Shown here: positions 10,397-20,694 of the stretch, one piece after another | Position numbering within the stretch: position 1 is the stretch's first letter | How the letters are laid out: each line of letters opens with the position of its first letter | DNA from: Zantedeschia hybrid cultivar | Taxonomy: Eukaryota > Streptophyta > Magnoliopsida > Alismatales > Araceae | Reading direction: 5' to 3' | DNA: 64,000 bases | Assembly: GCA_030544215.1 (NCBI GenBank) | Contig: JARZZO010000016.1 | Span: 38,710,001-38,774,000, forward strand | Notes under the pieces: model-generated | The model's input: only the letters and a program-made list of their open reading frames with translations | Told to the model about the DNA's origin: nothing | Databases searched by the model: none | Translations under genes and position numbers: made by a program

Positions 10397-11990
10397 ATGT
10401 CTCATCGCCCGGTGACCAGACGATCCGGACAAGACGAAGTGGAGACGCGAGCAACTCCGGCACCGGCACTCCACTCCGAAGGTGCCCCGTCTGTTCTTCC
10501 TCAAGGAGTCCGTCGTGCCCAGGGACAACCGGGTGGAAGAGATTCAGCAACAGGTGGCGACGCTAGCCGCCACTGTTACTTCCTTGGCACCCTTGCGAGA
10601 TATGGTGTCGGCCATCGCCCAGCATATGGGGTTGCTAGGTCAGCTCCCGCAGCAGGTACCGCCTCCCCCATTCTGTCTTGCTCAAGCTACGAGGCTGCAG
10701 CCGACACCCTCGCAGGCCTTCCCCGACGAGGCCGCCACGGCACGCAGCGAGCCATTTGCGCCGCCTGCCCGAGCCCCTCGCGCCAGTAACATCATGACGG
10801 AGCAAGACTATGCTTCGTCCGGATTTCATCCAACTAAGACCGAACGACGTTCGGTCACCACTTCAACCACCCCGGACTTGGACCGGCAGCTGACAGCGAT
10901 GAGGAAGGAAATGCAGTAGATGGTATCTCGGCCATACGGAGCGCCTCTCGCCAGCACCATTCTAGAGCAGACTCCATTTTCAGCAGAGCTTCTGGCCATT
11001 GAGGTACCTCCCAACTTTAAACTGCCAAAGGGTCCTCTCTATGATGGAATGACAGATCCGGTCTGCCACTTCCAGAGGTTCAATACCTACCTCTCTGTCC
11101 GGGGGGTTTCTGAGGCAGTCCGCTGCCGTCTCTTCCCCCTCACTCTTGAAAAAATAGCCCTGACTTGGTTCGAGACATTGGCCCCCAATTCCATCCACTC
11201 TGTAGTTCAGTTAGGCCAACTGTTCATCGACCAATTTTATGATGCCACCCGGCAGTGTAAAACCTCGGCTAGTCTGCTAGCCATTCGGCATGGACCGACC
11301 GAGACCCTTCAGGATTATTTCACCAAGTTTTGGGCCGAAGCCGCCCAAATCCCAAACCTGGATAGCTCGATTGCGGTCTCGGCCGTAATCAGCGGGTGCA
11401 TAGACGAAGGACTCCTCAGCTCTATGGGGAAACGTCATCCCTCCACCTTCCAAGACCTCGTGGCTCGGGCCCATAAATACATCAATCGGGAAGCCCTGAT
11501 GATGTCCAAGGGCAAGAGTACCGCCGAAGCAGTATCAGCGCCTGCCCCTCCAGCGGTTCGGCCCAGAAGATCAGGAACCCTCTCGCAAGAGATATCGGAG
11601 GTAAGAATGGGACCAAGACAAGCGCCGTGATCCGCAGCAGCGGTATTTGCCGCTACCTGCTCCCCCCTCCCGGATGCTCATGGAGGTGAAAGGCATGCTC
11701 CGGCAGCCGGAGAGCATCAAGACTGACCCTCGCCGAAGGGACCCCCGCAAATACTGCGAGTACCATCGGGAAATCGGCCATTCAACTGATGAATGCCGAC
11801 ACCTTCGGGAGTAGATTGACCGTCTCATCAGAGAAGGCCATCTGCCACAGTACCGGCGAGAGCAGCCTCAACAACAACAGAACCGGGATGTCCCTGAAGC
11901 AGCAAGGCAACGTCAACTCCCTGATAAAGAAGCCCCACCTCAGCCGAAGGTCACTTCGGCCCCGGTAGAAGCATCGCACCAACGACCCAG
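10397..11990 (+). pseudogene. Tat element 1 gag
   Basis: Begins at ATG 10397 (MSHRPVTRRSGQDE). A frame slip near 10490 moves to a frame with a short coiled-coil-like segment (RVEEIQQQVATLAATV). A TAG stop at 10918 stands where element 2 has glutamine. It resumes at 10920 with the capsid core (FQRFNTYLSVRGVSEAVRCR, ALTWFETLAPNSI, LGQLFIDQFYDATR) typical of plant Retrotrans_gag domains. A CCHC-like knuckle follows near 11750-11810 (CEYHREIGHSTDEC), itself followed by a stop. Gag would form the particle that packages the RNA. At least three lesions prevent full-length product. Confidence 0.85.
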
Positions 11991-12003
11991 TGCCGGGTCA
12001 ATT

Positions 12004-13341
12004 ATGATGATATCCGGAGGACCGCGAGAGGGGCCAAGGCGTCGTCGGCTCAGTGTTACAACAATAGCAACAATCGATGTCGAGCCGAAGCAGTCTCGTC
12101 AAGAAGACATCATCTTCGGCCAGGAGGATCTGACCGACATTCTGGTTCGTCACGACGACGCCTTAGTTGTAAATGCTGTAGTAAAAGATTATGATGTTCA
12201 TCGTATCTTTGTTGATAATGGAAGTGCCCCAAATGTACTTTTTTACGACTGTTTTGTAAAAATGGGCTTGAATGAGGTTGATATGAAGCCTCACTGGGGA
12301 CCTCTATTCGGCTTTAATGGTTCGCCTTGCCAAGTAGAAGGCATCGTCTGGCTCCCTGTAACCCTAGGTACGGCCCCTCAGCAATTAACCGTCGAAACGG
12401 ATTTTGCCGTTGTCAAGGTCGACTCGGCCGACAACACCATCTTTGGCCGAAGGCTGATCGGCGGGATTGGAGATGTACCCTCATCTTTTCATCAGAAGCT
12501 GAAGTTCCGTACCAGCCATGGAATTGGCGAAGCCAAGGGAAATCAAGATGCAGCTCGGCAGTGTTACATGATCTCCGTTAAAGGGAAGGCCGCGGCCGAA
12601 TCCCTTTCAATCGAATCTTCGGTCGAAGCATCTCCGGGGGAGGAACTTACAATCGTTCCAGTTCCGGGAGGAGAAGGTCGGACGCTAATGATAGGCTTCG
12701 GCCTAGAGAAAATTGAAGTCGAGAGACTTGCTGAGTTCCTGAAAGAGAATCTCGACGTCTTCGCCTGGTCTCCTGCGGACATGCCCGAGGTCGACCCGGA
12801 AGTAGCAGAACATCGGCTGCACGTCGACCCCAACCAGTCCCCGATCAAGCAGAAGCGGCTTACCTTCAATCAGGAAAGAAGAACGGCCATCCAAGCCGAA
12901 GTGCAAAAGGGGTTGGATGCGGGACACCTCCAAGAAGTACACCATCCTGAATGGATCGCCAATGTAGTAATGGTGCCCCAAAAAGATGGCAAGTGGCGGA
13001 TGTGTGTGGATTTCACCAACCTCAATAAGGCCTGTCCGATGGACAGCTTCCCGCTGCCTCGGATAGATCAGGTGGTGGACGCAACCTCCGGCCACGAGCT
13101 TCTTAGCTTTCTCGACGCCTATTCAGGCTATCATCATATCCGAATGCATTCGGAGGACGAGGACAAGACCAGCTTTACAACTGACCTCGGTTTATACTGT
13201 TATACTCGGATGCCTTTCGGCCTGAAGAATGCAGGGGCAACCTATGGAGGTCTACATCGCCGACATGCTGGTGAAAAGCCACGTTGCTGCAGACCATCTA
13301 ACCGATTTGGCCGAGACTTTCTTTGCCTTGCGCAGGTATAA
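12004..13341 (+). pseudogene. Tat element 1 protease and N-terminal RT
   Basis: A 445-residue frame. The protease site reads FVDNGSAPNVLFYD, the D-N-G-S form common in this lineage. RT starts near EHRLHVDPN, with KDGKWRMCVDFTNLNKACP and LSFLDAYSGYH. At GATY (about 13243) a deletion removes 47 bases present in element 2, spanning the run-up to the catalytic box. The frame shifts and ends at 13341. The remaining box in the next frame reads YIADM instead of YIDD, losing a catalytic aspartate. Confidence 0.87.
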
Positions 13342-14621
13342 AATGAAGCTGAATCCAGCCAAGTGTGCCTTCTGCGTGGCCTCCGGGAAATTTCTCGGCT
13401 ACATGGTCACCCGCCGAGGGGTGGAAGCCAATCCCGCAAAGGTGTCGGCTATTATCCAAATGCGTCCTCCGGCTAACATCCGAGAGGTCCAGAAGCTGAA
13501 TGGAAGAATTGCCGCGTTAAGCCGCTTCATGTCAAGGGCAGCGGATTACTGTTTTCCTTTCTTCAAGCTGCTGAAAAAGACTAATAGCTTCTCCTGGACG
13601 GACGAGTGTCAGTCGGCCTACGATCAGCTGAAAGCCTATCTCTCCAATGTTCCCGTCTTGTCTAGACCGGTCCATGGAGAGCAGTTGTTCCTTTATCTCG
13701 CAGCATATGAAACAGCTGTCAGCGCCGTCCTCATTCGGGAACAAGGCGGCGTTCAGAAGCCTGTTTACTATATAAGCCGAGCCCTCCAAGGAGCAGAGCT
13801 TCAGTATCCCGCTCTTGAAAAGCTGGCCTTAGCCCTCGTCTCGTCCGCGAGGAGACTCCGGCCCTACTTCCTCGCGCATTCAATAAAGGTCTTCACGGAC
13901 CAACCTTTGAGGCAAGTCCTCTCTCGGCCAGAAGTGTCCGGTAGGCTAGCAAAGTGGGCAGTCGAACTGGGAGAGTTCGACGTTTCTTATGGGCCACATA
14001 CGGCAATAAAAGCTCAAGCTCGAGCCGACTTCATCGCCGAGCTCACACCCGAAGCATCCTCGGCCCCTCAGCCGGAAGTCAGAACTATACCTGAGGCCGA
14101 GGGTACTTCGATTCCCCTGTCTTCGGCGGACGAATGGCGACTCTACGTTGATGGATCCGCGTGCTCTTCGGGTAGCGGCGCCGGATGGATCTTGGCGTCT
14201 CCAGAAGGGGTCATCACGGCGTATGCGCTGCGCTTCTCCTTCCCAGCTACCAACAATGCCGTAGAATACGAAGCTCTTATCTCAGGCCTTCGGGCCGCTA
14301 GAAAGCTTGGTGCGCAGAACATAAGGGCATTCTGTAATTCTCAGCTGATCGCCAATCAAGTCATCAGGGAGTACGAGGCCCGGGACGCATTAATGATAGA
14401 TATCCTATCTCCAGGTAACCCGCAAGATCCTTGCTCAATTTAATTCTTATGAAATTGTGCGGATCCCTTGGGCCGAAAATGCTCGAGCCGATGCTCTTTC
14501 CCGGCTAGCATCAACTCAGGACGGGGGAGGAGGCCGAATGGTCTTGGTAGAAGAACTGTCTAAACCAAGTCTCGACGAATCCGAGGTCATGCAAGTGAAT
14601 GAATCCGAAGTAGAAATCTAG
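13229..14621 (+). pseudogene. Tat element 1 RT C-terminus, RNase H and archaeal-type RNase H
   Basis: A 404-residue frame (13229-14443) running from the altered YIADM box through RT thumb and connection (KMKLNPAKCAF, FLGYMVTRRGVEANP). The retroelement RNase H follows (FLYLAAYETAVSAVLI, VFTDQPLRQVL), then the additional RNase H with WRLYVDGSACSSGSGAGW and NNAVEYEALISGL. Its third acidic position reads FCNSQ where element 2 has FSDSQ, so the extra RNase H is probably inactive. The frame breaks near 14405 and continues in fragments to the stop at 14621 (LSRLAST-like text in another frame). Confidence 0.85.
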
Positions 14622-15839
14622 ATGACTCCCCTAGTCGCTTTTCTCCTCCGAGAGGAGGTCCCGTCCGATCCAAAGGAAGCAAGGCATGTCCGGCAGCGTT
14701 CCTCCCATTTCCTTATTCTGGAGGCATGTCGAGTCAGTAAATCCTACGATGTCTCGGCCCAACAGAAGCTGATTATGCACTTCGGGAGGTACATGAAGGG
14801 ATCTACGAAGTACACGCAGGAGGAAGGGCCTTGACCCATAAACTCTTAAGGCAAGGGTACTGGTGGCCAACGCTCCGAGAGGACGCGGCCGCTCTCGTCC
14901 GCTGCTATGACCAGTGCCAGAGATTCAGTTTCCTCATTCACCAGTCGGCGACCCTTCTGACTCTTCTATCAGATCCCTGGCCTTTCGCCCAGTGGGGGAT
15001 CGATCTCTTGGTACCCTTTCCCATGGCTACCGGCCAGAGGAAATTCCTTATTGTGGCAGTGGACTACTTCACAAAATGGGTAGAAGCCGAACCTCTTGCG
15101 TCTATAACTGATAGCAATGCATGGAACTTCGTATGGAAATCCATCATTTGGCCGATATGGAATCCCTCGGACAATTATCTCAGACAATGGCAAACAATTT
15201 GATAGCCATCGGTTTAAAGACAACTGCGCTAGCTTCGGCATTCTCCATAAGTTCGCTTCGGTAACACACCCTCAGACGAATGGCCAAGTTGAGGTCACTA
15301 ATTGAAGTCTGTTGCGAGGACTGAAGACTCGCCTCGGCAAGGCCAAGGGCCGATGGGTCGAAGAACTGCCGAGCGTTCTATGGGCTTATCGGACAACAAG
15401 CCGAACCCCTACCAGCGAAACCCCATTCTGAATGGCTTACGGGGTGGAAGCCGTTATTCCAATTGAAGTCAGCCTTCCATCGCCGAGGGTTCTTACTCAT
15501 GATCCGAAGGCTAATGAGGAAGCCCTAAAAGATCACCTTGATCATATAGAAGAAACAAGGGATCAAGCCCGCATTCGGCTAGCGACTTATTAGCAGCGCA
15601 TGGCGAGATACCACAACGCTCGAGTGAAGCCCCGAAGCTTTGAAGCAGGGAACCTCGTGTTAAGGAACGCTCACGCATCCAAGCCAGCAGAAGCCGCAGG
15701 AAAGCTTTCTCCAAACTGGGAAGGACCTTATCGCGTAAGGGAAGTGATCCGACGAGGGGCCTATCGGCTAGAGACCCTTTCGGGCCAGCCTCTCCCTCAT
15801 ACATGGAATGTAGAGTGCCTTCGGCGCTATTTCATGTAA
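14622..15839 (+). pseudogene. Tat element 1 integrase
   Basis: Read in several frames. The zinc-binding region appears as LRQGYWWPTL...CYDQCQRF (14831 onward). The core starts with WGIDLL (first catalytic Asp) and VAVDYFTKWVEAEPL. The second Asp region (SDNGKQFDSH) lies in another frame near 15195. The stretch HPQTNGQVEVTN (Glu) ends in a stop at 15302. A C-terminal GPY-like segment (NWEGPYRVREVIRRGAYRLE) closes at 15839. At least four frame breaks or stops. Confidence 0.82.
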
Positions 15840-15904
15840 GTCAGTTCCCCCGGAGTTTAGCCGGAAGTCGTGAATATATTATTTTTTATCTGGTGTTATG
15901 TCCG

Positions 15905-16600
15905 GCAATGTTCTCTAAGTCTGTGTAAACCGTACCGGAAGCGACAATATTCTCTAAGTCCGTGTAAACCGTACCGGGAGTGGCTTCGGCCATGCAAACC
16001 GTATCGGGAGCGGCATGTTCTCTAAGTCCGTGCAAACCATACCGAGAGTGGCTTCGGCCATGCAAACCGTATCGGGAGCGGCAATATTCTCTAAGTCCGT
16101 GTAAACCGTATCGGGAGTGGCTTCGGCCATGCAAACCGTATCGGGAGCGGCAATATTCTCTAAGTCCGTGTAAATCGTACCGGGAGTGGCTTCGGCCATG
16201 CAAATCGTATCGGGAGCGGCAATATTCTCTAAGTCCGTGTAAATCGTACCGGGAGTGGCTTCGGCCATGCAAATCATATCAGGAGCGGCAATATTCTCTA
16301 AGTCCGTGTAAACCGTACCGGGAGTGGCTTCGGGCATGCAAACCGTATCGGGAGCGGCAATATTCCCTAAGTCCGTGTAAACTGTACCGGGAGTGGCTTC
16401 GGCCATGCAAACTGTATCGGGAGCGGCAATGTTCTCTAAGTCTGTGTAAACCATACCGGGAGTGGCTTCGGCCATGCAAACCGTATCGGGAGCGGCAATA
16501 TTCTCTAAGTCCGTGTAAACCGTACTGGGAGTGGCTTCGGCCTTGCAAACCGTATCGGGAGCGGCAATATTCTCTATGTTCGTACAATACATATCGAGAA
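15905..16600 (+). repeat. 69 bp tandem repeat array, about 10 copies (Tat element 1)
   Basis: A direct array with a 69-base period, measured between matching GCAATATTCT words at 16081 and 16150. Each unit is a dimer of two related halves, GTAAACCGTACCGGGAGTGGC and GCAAACCGTATCGGGAGCGGC, joined by CTTCGGCCAT and ATATTCTCTAAGTCC spacers. As 69 is a multiple of three, open frames run through on both strands; these are artefacts. The array lies between integrase and the antisense gene, as tandem repeats do in the 3' untranslated part of many Tat-lineage elements. A 67 bp relative is at 59045-59720. Confidence 0.93.
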
Positions 16601-16772
16601 CGACATGGCTTCGGCCAGATACAGAACCAAACTCGGTTATCTAGTCAGACATACCATGAAGCAAGCATAAACAAAAATGCCTTCTATATATGGTCAAAAG
16701 TACAAAAGCAGGCCATACGGCTGGCCTCGGCATCTTAAAAAGCAAAAACAAAAATCGGGACAAGCCCCCGGA
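16601..16772. other. spacer between tandem array and antisense gene
   Basis: Unique sequence with a degenerate last repeat unit and a short A-rich tract near 16740-16760. The matching stretch in element 2 is 59721-59881. Nothing else is visible. Confidence 0.5.
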
Positions 16773-17267
16773 CTAGCTTTCGGCATCATCGCCGTCCACA
16801 TCAACAGGAGTCTGGCCGGGAGACGCCGGAGGAGAAGCTTGGACCGGTTTGGCCGCGGCGCCTTCCGGAGAAGCCGGAGTCCTTTCAGCCTTGAGCCCTT
16901 GCCACCAGGCTAAAAGCTCATCGCTTTCCTCTTCCGTCGGGTAGCCGATACCGGTCAAATCTGTGGCCGGGCACGTCTTTTGAGCGACAGCTAGCCCCAG
17001 ATCGAACACGGACGACGCCGCCTGGACTCGGGCCTCCATTATCTCCTCGGCGAACTCCGGGCCTTCCTTATAGCTCGCCACGGCTGTGTGAGAGACGTCT
17101 TCGGCTTCCTTGGCCCTGGCCTCCAAATCCGCCTTCAGGGCCGATACCTCCTCGGCGTGGCGACAACGCTCCTCGTCCCGCTCTTTGGCCTTGTCCTGGA
17201 TCTCGGCCTTTAGAGACACGACCTCGGCCCGGGACTTCTCCAGCTCCTTCTCGGCCGCCAACCTCAG
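16773..17267 (-). pseudogene. antisense gene of Tat element 1, C-terminal coiled coil only
   Basis: Minus-strand frame of about 160 residues opposite to gag-pol. The first half is a charged heptad-like coiled coil (AEKELEKSRAEVVSLKAEIQ). It is followed by a conserved segment (KEGPEFAEEIMEARVQAASS, FGYPTEEE-like) and an acidic end. It matches 59882-60340 in element 2, where the gene is far longer. Here everything upstream was lost when the coding sequence became fused to LTR sequence at about 17267. Known in the family: Tat/Ogre elements often carry an antisense open frame of unknown role. Confidence 0.8.
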
Positions 17268-17493
17268 GTTTTCTCCCCCCAGTCTCGACGCCTTTCACAG
17301 GCTGGTCCGCCTCAGCCGAAGGAGTCTCGGCTTCGCCACCGGAGAAGCCTTCGCCCGGGTACCTCTCAGCTTCGGATCCTCGCCTGTGTCAGCCCTCGTC
17401 TTGCTCCGGATCCCCGTCGGTCCTCTTCATCGATCCGATCCAATTTCGAGTTCCAGTCTCGGAATCCGATTGTGGTAAGCTTTGGCAACATCA
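17268..17493 (+). repeat. LTR tail of Tat element 1 (3' LTR remnant)
   Basis: Matches the last about 225 bases of the solo LTR at 35337-36205 (read on its minus strand), including the CGTCGGTCCTCTTCATCGAT word and the GGCAACATCA terminus. It begins directly inside the antisense coding sequence, so the 5' part of this LTR and the intervening gene were deleted. The sequence after 17493 belongs to a different element. Confidence 0.82.
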
Positions 17494-17900
17494 CAGCCAA
17501 TGCCTTGGTCCTGCCAAGAGAAAAGGCAATCTGACCCCAAAATGCCGATACTTCCAGATATTGTTACTTCCACAGGCAACCTGAACACACCATAGACACC
17601 TGCTTCCAATTTCGAGATTATATTCAAGATCTCAACGAGCAGGGCGGCATTGACTGGGAAGAGATGAAGAAGTACATATTCGCCTTGAAGGCGAGAAGAC
17701 CACCACAGCAACAGCAACAACAGCAATAACCAAGAGCACCAGTGCAGGCAGCAGCGCCGCCGAACATGGGTATAGTGCAAAACCCACTTCCGGAGCACCA
17801 GAACTAGAACCAAGTTGCCCCGATTCTGACAAATAGCTGGTCTGAGGCTAACCGAGGGCAACAGTGGAAAATAGAGGACTCTTCCTCTACTTATTCAACG
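17494..17900 (+). pseudogene. Ogre-like gag C-terminal remnant
   Basis: In the plus direction one frame gives CYFHRQPEHTIDTCFQFRDY, then IQDLNEQGGIDWEEM. This resembles the C-x2-H..H-x4-C finger followed by a helix that ends gag in Ogre-type elements. It is followed by a Gln-rich run (CAG/CAA repeats near 17700-17730). Stops and frame changes are present and the capsid part is missing. Confidence 0.6.
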
Positions 17901-18140
17901 GGTCACACTTTGAACACCGCAGAACAACCACCACGCCGCACCATCCACATACCCAGACCACAGCCCATTACCATCACACCTATACCAACACCCGCATATC
18001 ACTCACCCGCATCCACTAACCCGTTACCCCCGCCCGCTTTCCTCAAACCCATTACACCCCAAGTCGCTCCGCCTCTATCAAATAACCCCCCGCAAGCTAA
18101 TTACGCACCCCTCCTACCATCCAAGCCACTACTCCACGTA

Positions 18141-18460
18141 CCATTCCCTACATCACCCACTACCACTACCACCTATCCAGATACCATCCAACCATCTAAA
18201 CCCCTACTCCGTATGTTGTTCCCTACTTCATCTGCGCCAACCACTTACCCTTCCACCATCCAACCATCTAGGCCTCACATCCGTACCACGCCACCACCAA
18301 CCATTCCCTACATCACCCACTACCACTACCACCTATCCAGATGCCATCCAACCATCTAAACCCCTACTCTGTCTGTCGTTCCCTACTTCATCTGCGCCAA
18401 CCACTTACCCTTCCACCATCCAACCATCTAGGCCTCTCATCCGTACCACGCCACCACCAA
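18141..18460 (+). repeat. 160 bp tandem duplication in the Pro/Thr-rich linker
   Basis: CCATTCCCTACATCACCCAC occurs at 18141 and again at 18301, and the following 160 bases repeat with a few changes (ATACC/ATGCC, CCGTATG/CTGTCTG). Because 160 is not a multiple of three, the duplication throws the downstream linker out of frame. It lies in the 17910-18520 stretch, which is strongly C/A-rich (Pro, Thr and His codons). Confidence 0.88.
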
Positions 18461-18786
18461 CCAACCCCACGCCATCACCCATATACCAACACTCCACACC
18501 ACCTGCATCATCCAACCCTGCGGTGCTCAAGTTATCACCCGGACCTTCCACAACCGAGGAACATGCGCTCCGGAGTGGGAGGATTTTCAACAAGGTCTTT
18601 CCTCAGTCAACAGTTAGAGACGGCCCATCACAGCTGCCGGAGGAACCACATAATGATGAGAGTGCACCAAGCACTCAATGTGACCTGCTAAAGCACCTTG
18701 ACAGAACACCGGCACGAATCTCCGTGCTTAAGCTGATAAAAAGATCGAAGACCCATCAAGAGGCTTTGATGGAATATTTATAGAAG

Positions 18787-19260
18787 GTGATGGTTAACGA
18801 GGACGTGCCGGTGGAGAAGATAGCCGCACTATTAATTCCCCAGGGGGATCAGCCCTCTATTTCATTCCATGCATCGGAACTAGCACCGCTAGCAACCAGA
18901 AGCATGGCTTTGAGCATTACGGTCAATATCTGCAAGAAGGCCGTAGATGCATGTCTGGTCGACACAGGGGCTTCAATCAATGTCTTGCCTCCAAAGACCC
19001 TTGAGTTGTACGGTGTGCCCAAGGAAAAATGGCTGCCTAGCCCTATCTCTGTAACAGCATACGATAATTCCACCCGTTCCCCTCTGGGAATGGTCTATTT
19101 GAAAGTGGAGCTAGGCCCTGTATGTCATGCCGAGGTCAAATTTCACATTTTGGAAATCGACCCTTCTCTGAATGCCATTTTGGGTCATCCTTACATGAAA
19201 ACCCTCGAGGCGATTCTCTCTACGAATCATCAATGCCTCAAATTTCCCTACAAAGGATGA
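18787..19260 (+). pseudogene. Ogre-like aspartic protease
   Basis: Frame with ISFHASELAPLATRS upstream and the catalytic CLVDTGASINVLP. The fold continues to the conserved hydrophobic-Gly motif (NAILGHPYMKTLEAI), typical of retropepsins of Ogre-like gag-pol. A TGA at 19258 follows FPYKG where an arginine CGA codon would be expected, so a single C-to-T change may have closed the frame. The upstream frame (18523-18783) ends in TAG directly before this segment, another lesion. The protease would process the polyprotein. Confidence 0.82.
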
Positions 19261-19734
19261 ATCATTAAAGTTATGAGCATGCCGATCCTTACTGCTGCTC
19301 ACTCCTTGAATGTCAAACCCACTTCTTCACCCGGCCGACAACCTTTTCTGTCGGTATTACAGGTTTACCATCCGGTGGCTGATCCTTTAAAGGCCGCCAC
19401 TCTTACTCCGTATCCACTAAATGCCATAAAGAGAGGGAAGTGCATGAGTACCTCCGGATGGAGAATAATGATGAAGAATGGTTATCAGCCTGGAAAAGGC
19501 CTGGGCACACAGTTGCAAGGCAGGACCACTCCCGTCAAGGACGACCGAAGAACACCCGGAAATGGCCTGGGCTATAGGCGAAGAAAAGTGAAGCAGGACA
19601 TTGTTCAGCAGGAGGAGAAAGAAGATGGTCAAAGGGTCTGGAAGACGATTGTCTACACCACGCAAAGAAGGCCGGGACCCCTTAACATGGACACTATACA
19701 CACATTTTGTCAAGGGGCCTGTAATCAGCCATGA
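19261..19734 (+). pseudogene. G-patch segment after the Ogre-like protease
   Basis: Frame 19273-19734. Residues about 57-100 fit the G-patch signature: MMKNGYQPGKGLGTQLQG, then PGNGLGYRRRK with regularly placed glycines. G-patch domains bind RNA or RNA helicases. They are known downstream of protease in betaretroviruses and in some plant Ty3 polyproteins. The downstream text (HFVKGPVISHDNTVVITS) continues in another frame (19601-19960), indicating a frame break near 19690. Confidence 0.75.
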
Positions 19735-20694
19735 CAACACGGTGGTCATTACTTCATGTTTTGACGTCCATGATATATATGGAAGAGACCTGACCAGACA
19801 TTGCTCAGAACTACTCACGTACCAATCCTTGGAGGCTCTGCAGCCAATGAAAAGGAGGAAATTTCAAAACCTTGAATGTGAATGGTACAGATGGTTCGAT
19901 CTAAGGGATCTATATATTGTATTGAATAGGCTGTTCCTTGATCCTTCCGAACCTAAGTAGCCGCCACAAATAGATGAATTGATTGAAGGGCCTGGTGCCA
20001 TTTTTGACAAAATGATACTGCTGTCTGAGGAGATTGATGAAGGGGAGCCAAATGACCCCTATAAAGCCGGCTACACCACGGATCTTCTCTGGAGGGGGAC
20101 TTATCCTTCTTATATTTTCATGCTTCACACCTTGTTCCGCACTCTGCTCCTGACCCCGACTTGGTCGCGGGTCATTACTGAAGATATTCCACGGGCTCCG
20201 CCCGTCATGATTACTCTGCCCCCACGGGACTTCATTCCCCGACCTCCTCTCGATCCAGAGAGGATGTATGATTTAATCTGGGACATACTGCTGTATGATC
20301 CCCCTAATCCTTTGGCCTTGGTGCCATTTCCTCCATTCCATTCTCCTCCTTTTCATCTTCATTCTTGTTTCATGTTAAATTCTTCTTTTATCCAAAAAAA
20401 AATGTCAATTTGGCAACAAATTTCTCCCAGATCCTCATTGAGGAAACTTCCTACTTGTCCGATTGTGCCCCATCACGCGGGTCTTTTGGTCAAGATTCTC
20501 TTCTAGATCTACTCTGCCCCTCTCCTCGGGAGGATTCCCCTATATTTTCGCCTGTATCCCATAATTTTCATTCTACTTCGTCCTCATTAGGTCAGGATAG
20601 GGAGTCTAGTGAAGTTAGGGAGTCTAGTTCTGGGCAGGTTAGTCAGGTTAGGAAGTCTTGAAAATCTAAGGGTAGACAAATTCCAGATAGATAC

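Larger units (their letters stand above)
10312..17493 (+). mobile_element. Ty3/gypsy Tat/Retand-type element 1 (5' and 3' LTRs both truncated)
   Basis: An internally near-complete but inactivated element. Only the last about 50 bp of the 5' LTR remain (10312-10362), followed by the primer site. Gag, protease, RT, RNase H, a second archaeal-type RNase H and integrase follow to 15839. A 69 bp tandem array (about 15905-16600), the C-terminal part of an antisense gene (16773-17267) and an LTR tail ending at 17493 complete it. It is closely related to element 2 at 52656. The second RNase H places it in the Tat lineage. Stops, frameshifts and a 47 bp deletion through the RT active site show it is dead. 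Confidence 0.9.
17494..20694 (+). mobile_element. Ogre-like Ty3 element, left part (gag end, protease, G-patch)
   Basis: Left portion of an Ogre/Tat-type element whose right portion is at 30155-34300; the two are separated only by a copia insertion. No 5' LTR, primer site or N-terminal gag is present: the element is cut at 17493 by Tat element 1. Contents are a gag zinc-finger-like remnant, a long Pro/Thr-rich linker, protease, and a G-patch segment. The last about 700 bases (19980-20694) carry a frame ending at 20506 without a known domain. Confidence 0.78.

Noticed and set aside
15886..16738. Long open frames on both strands reading repetitive proteins across the 69 bp array
   Set aside because: The period is a multiple of three, so any frame without a stop in one unit stays open. 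The array is non-coding tandem repeat DNA in the 3' part of a Tat element.
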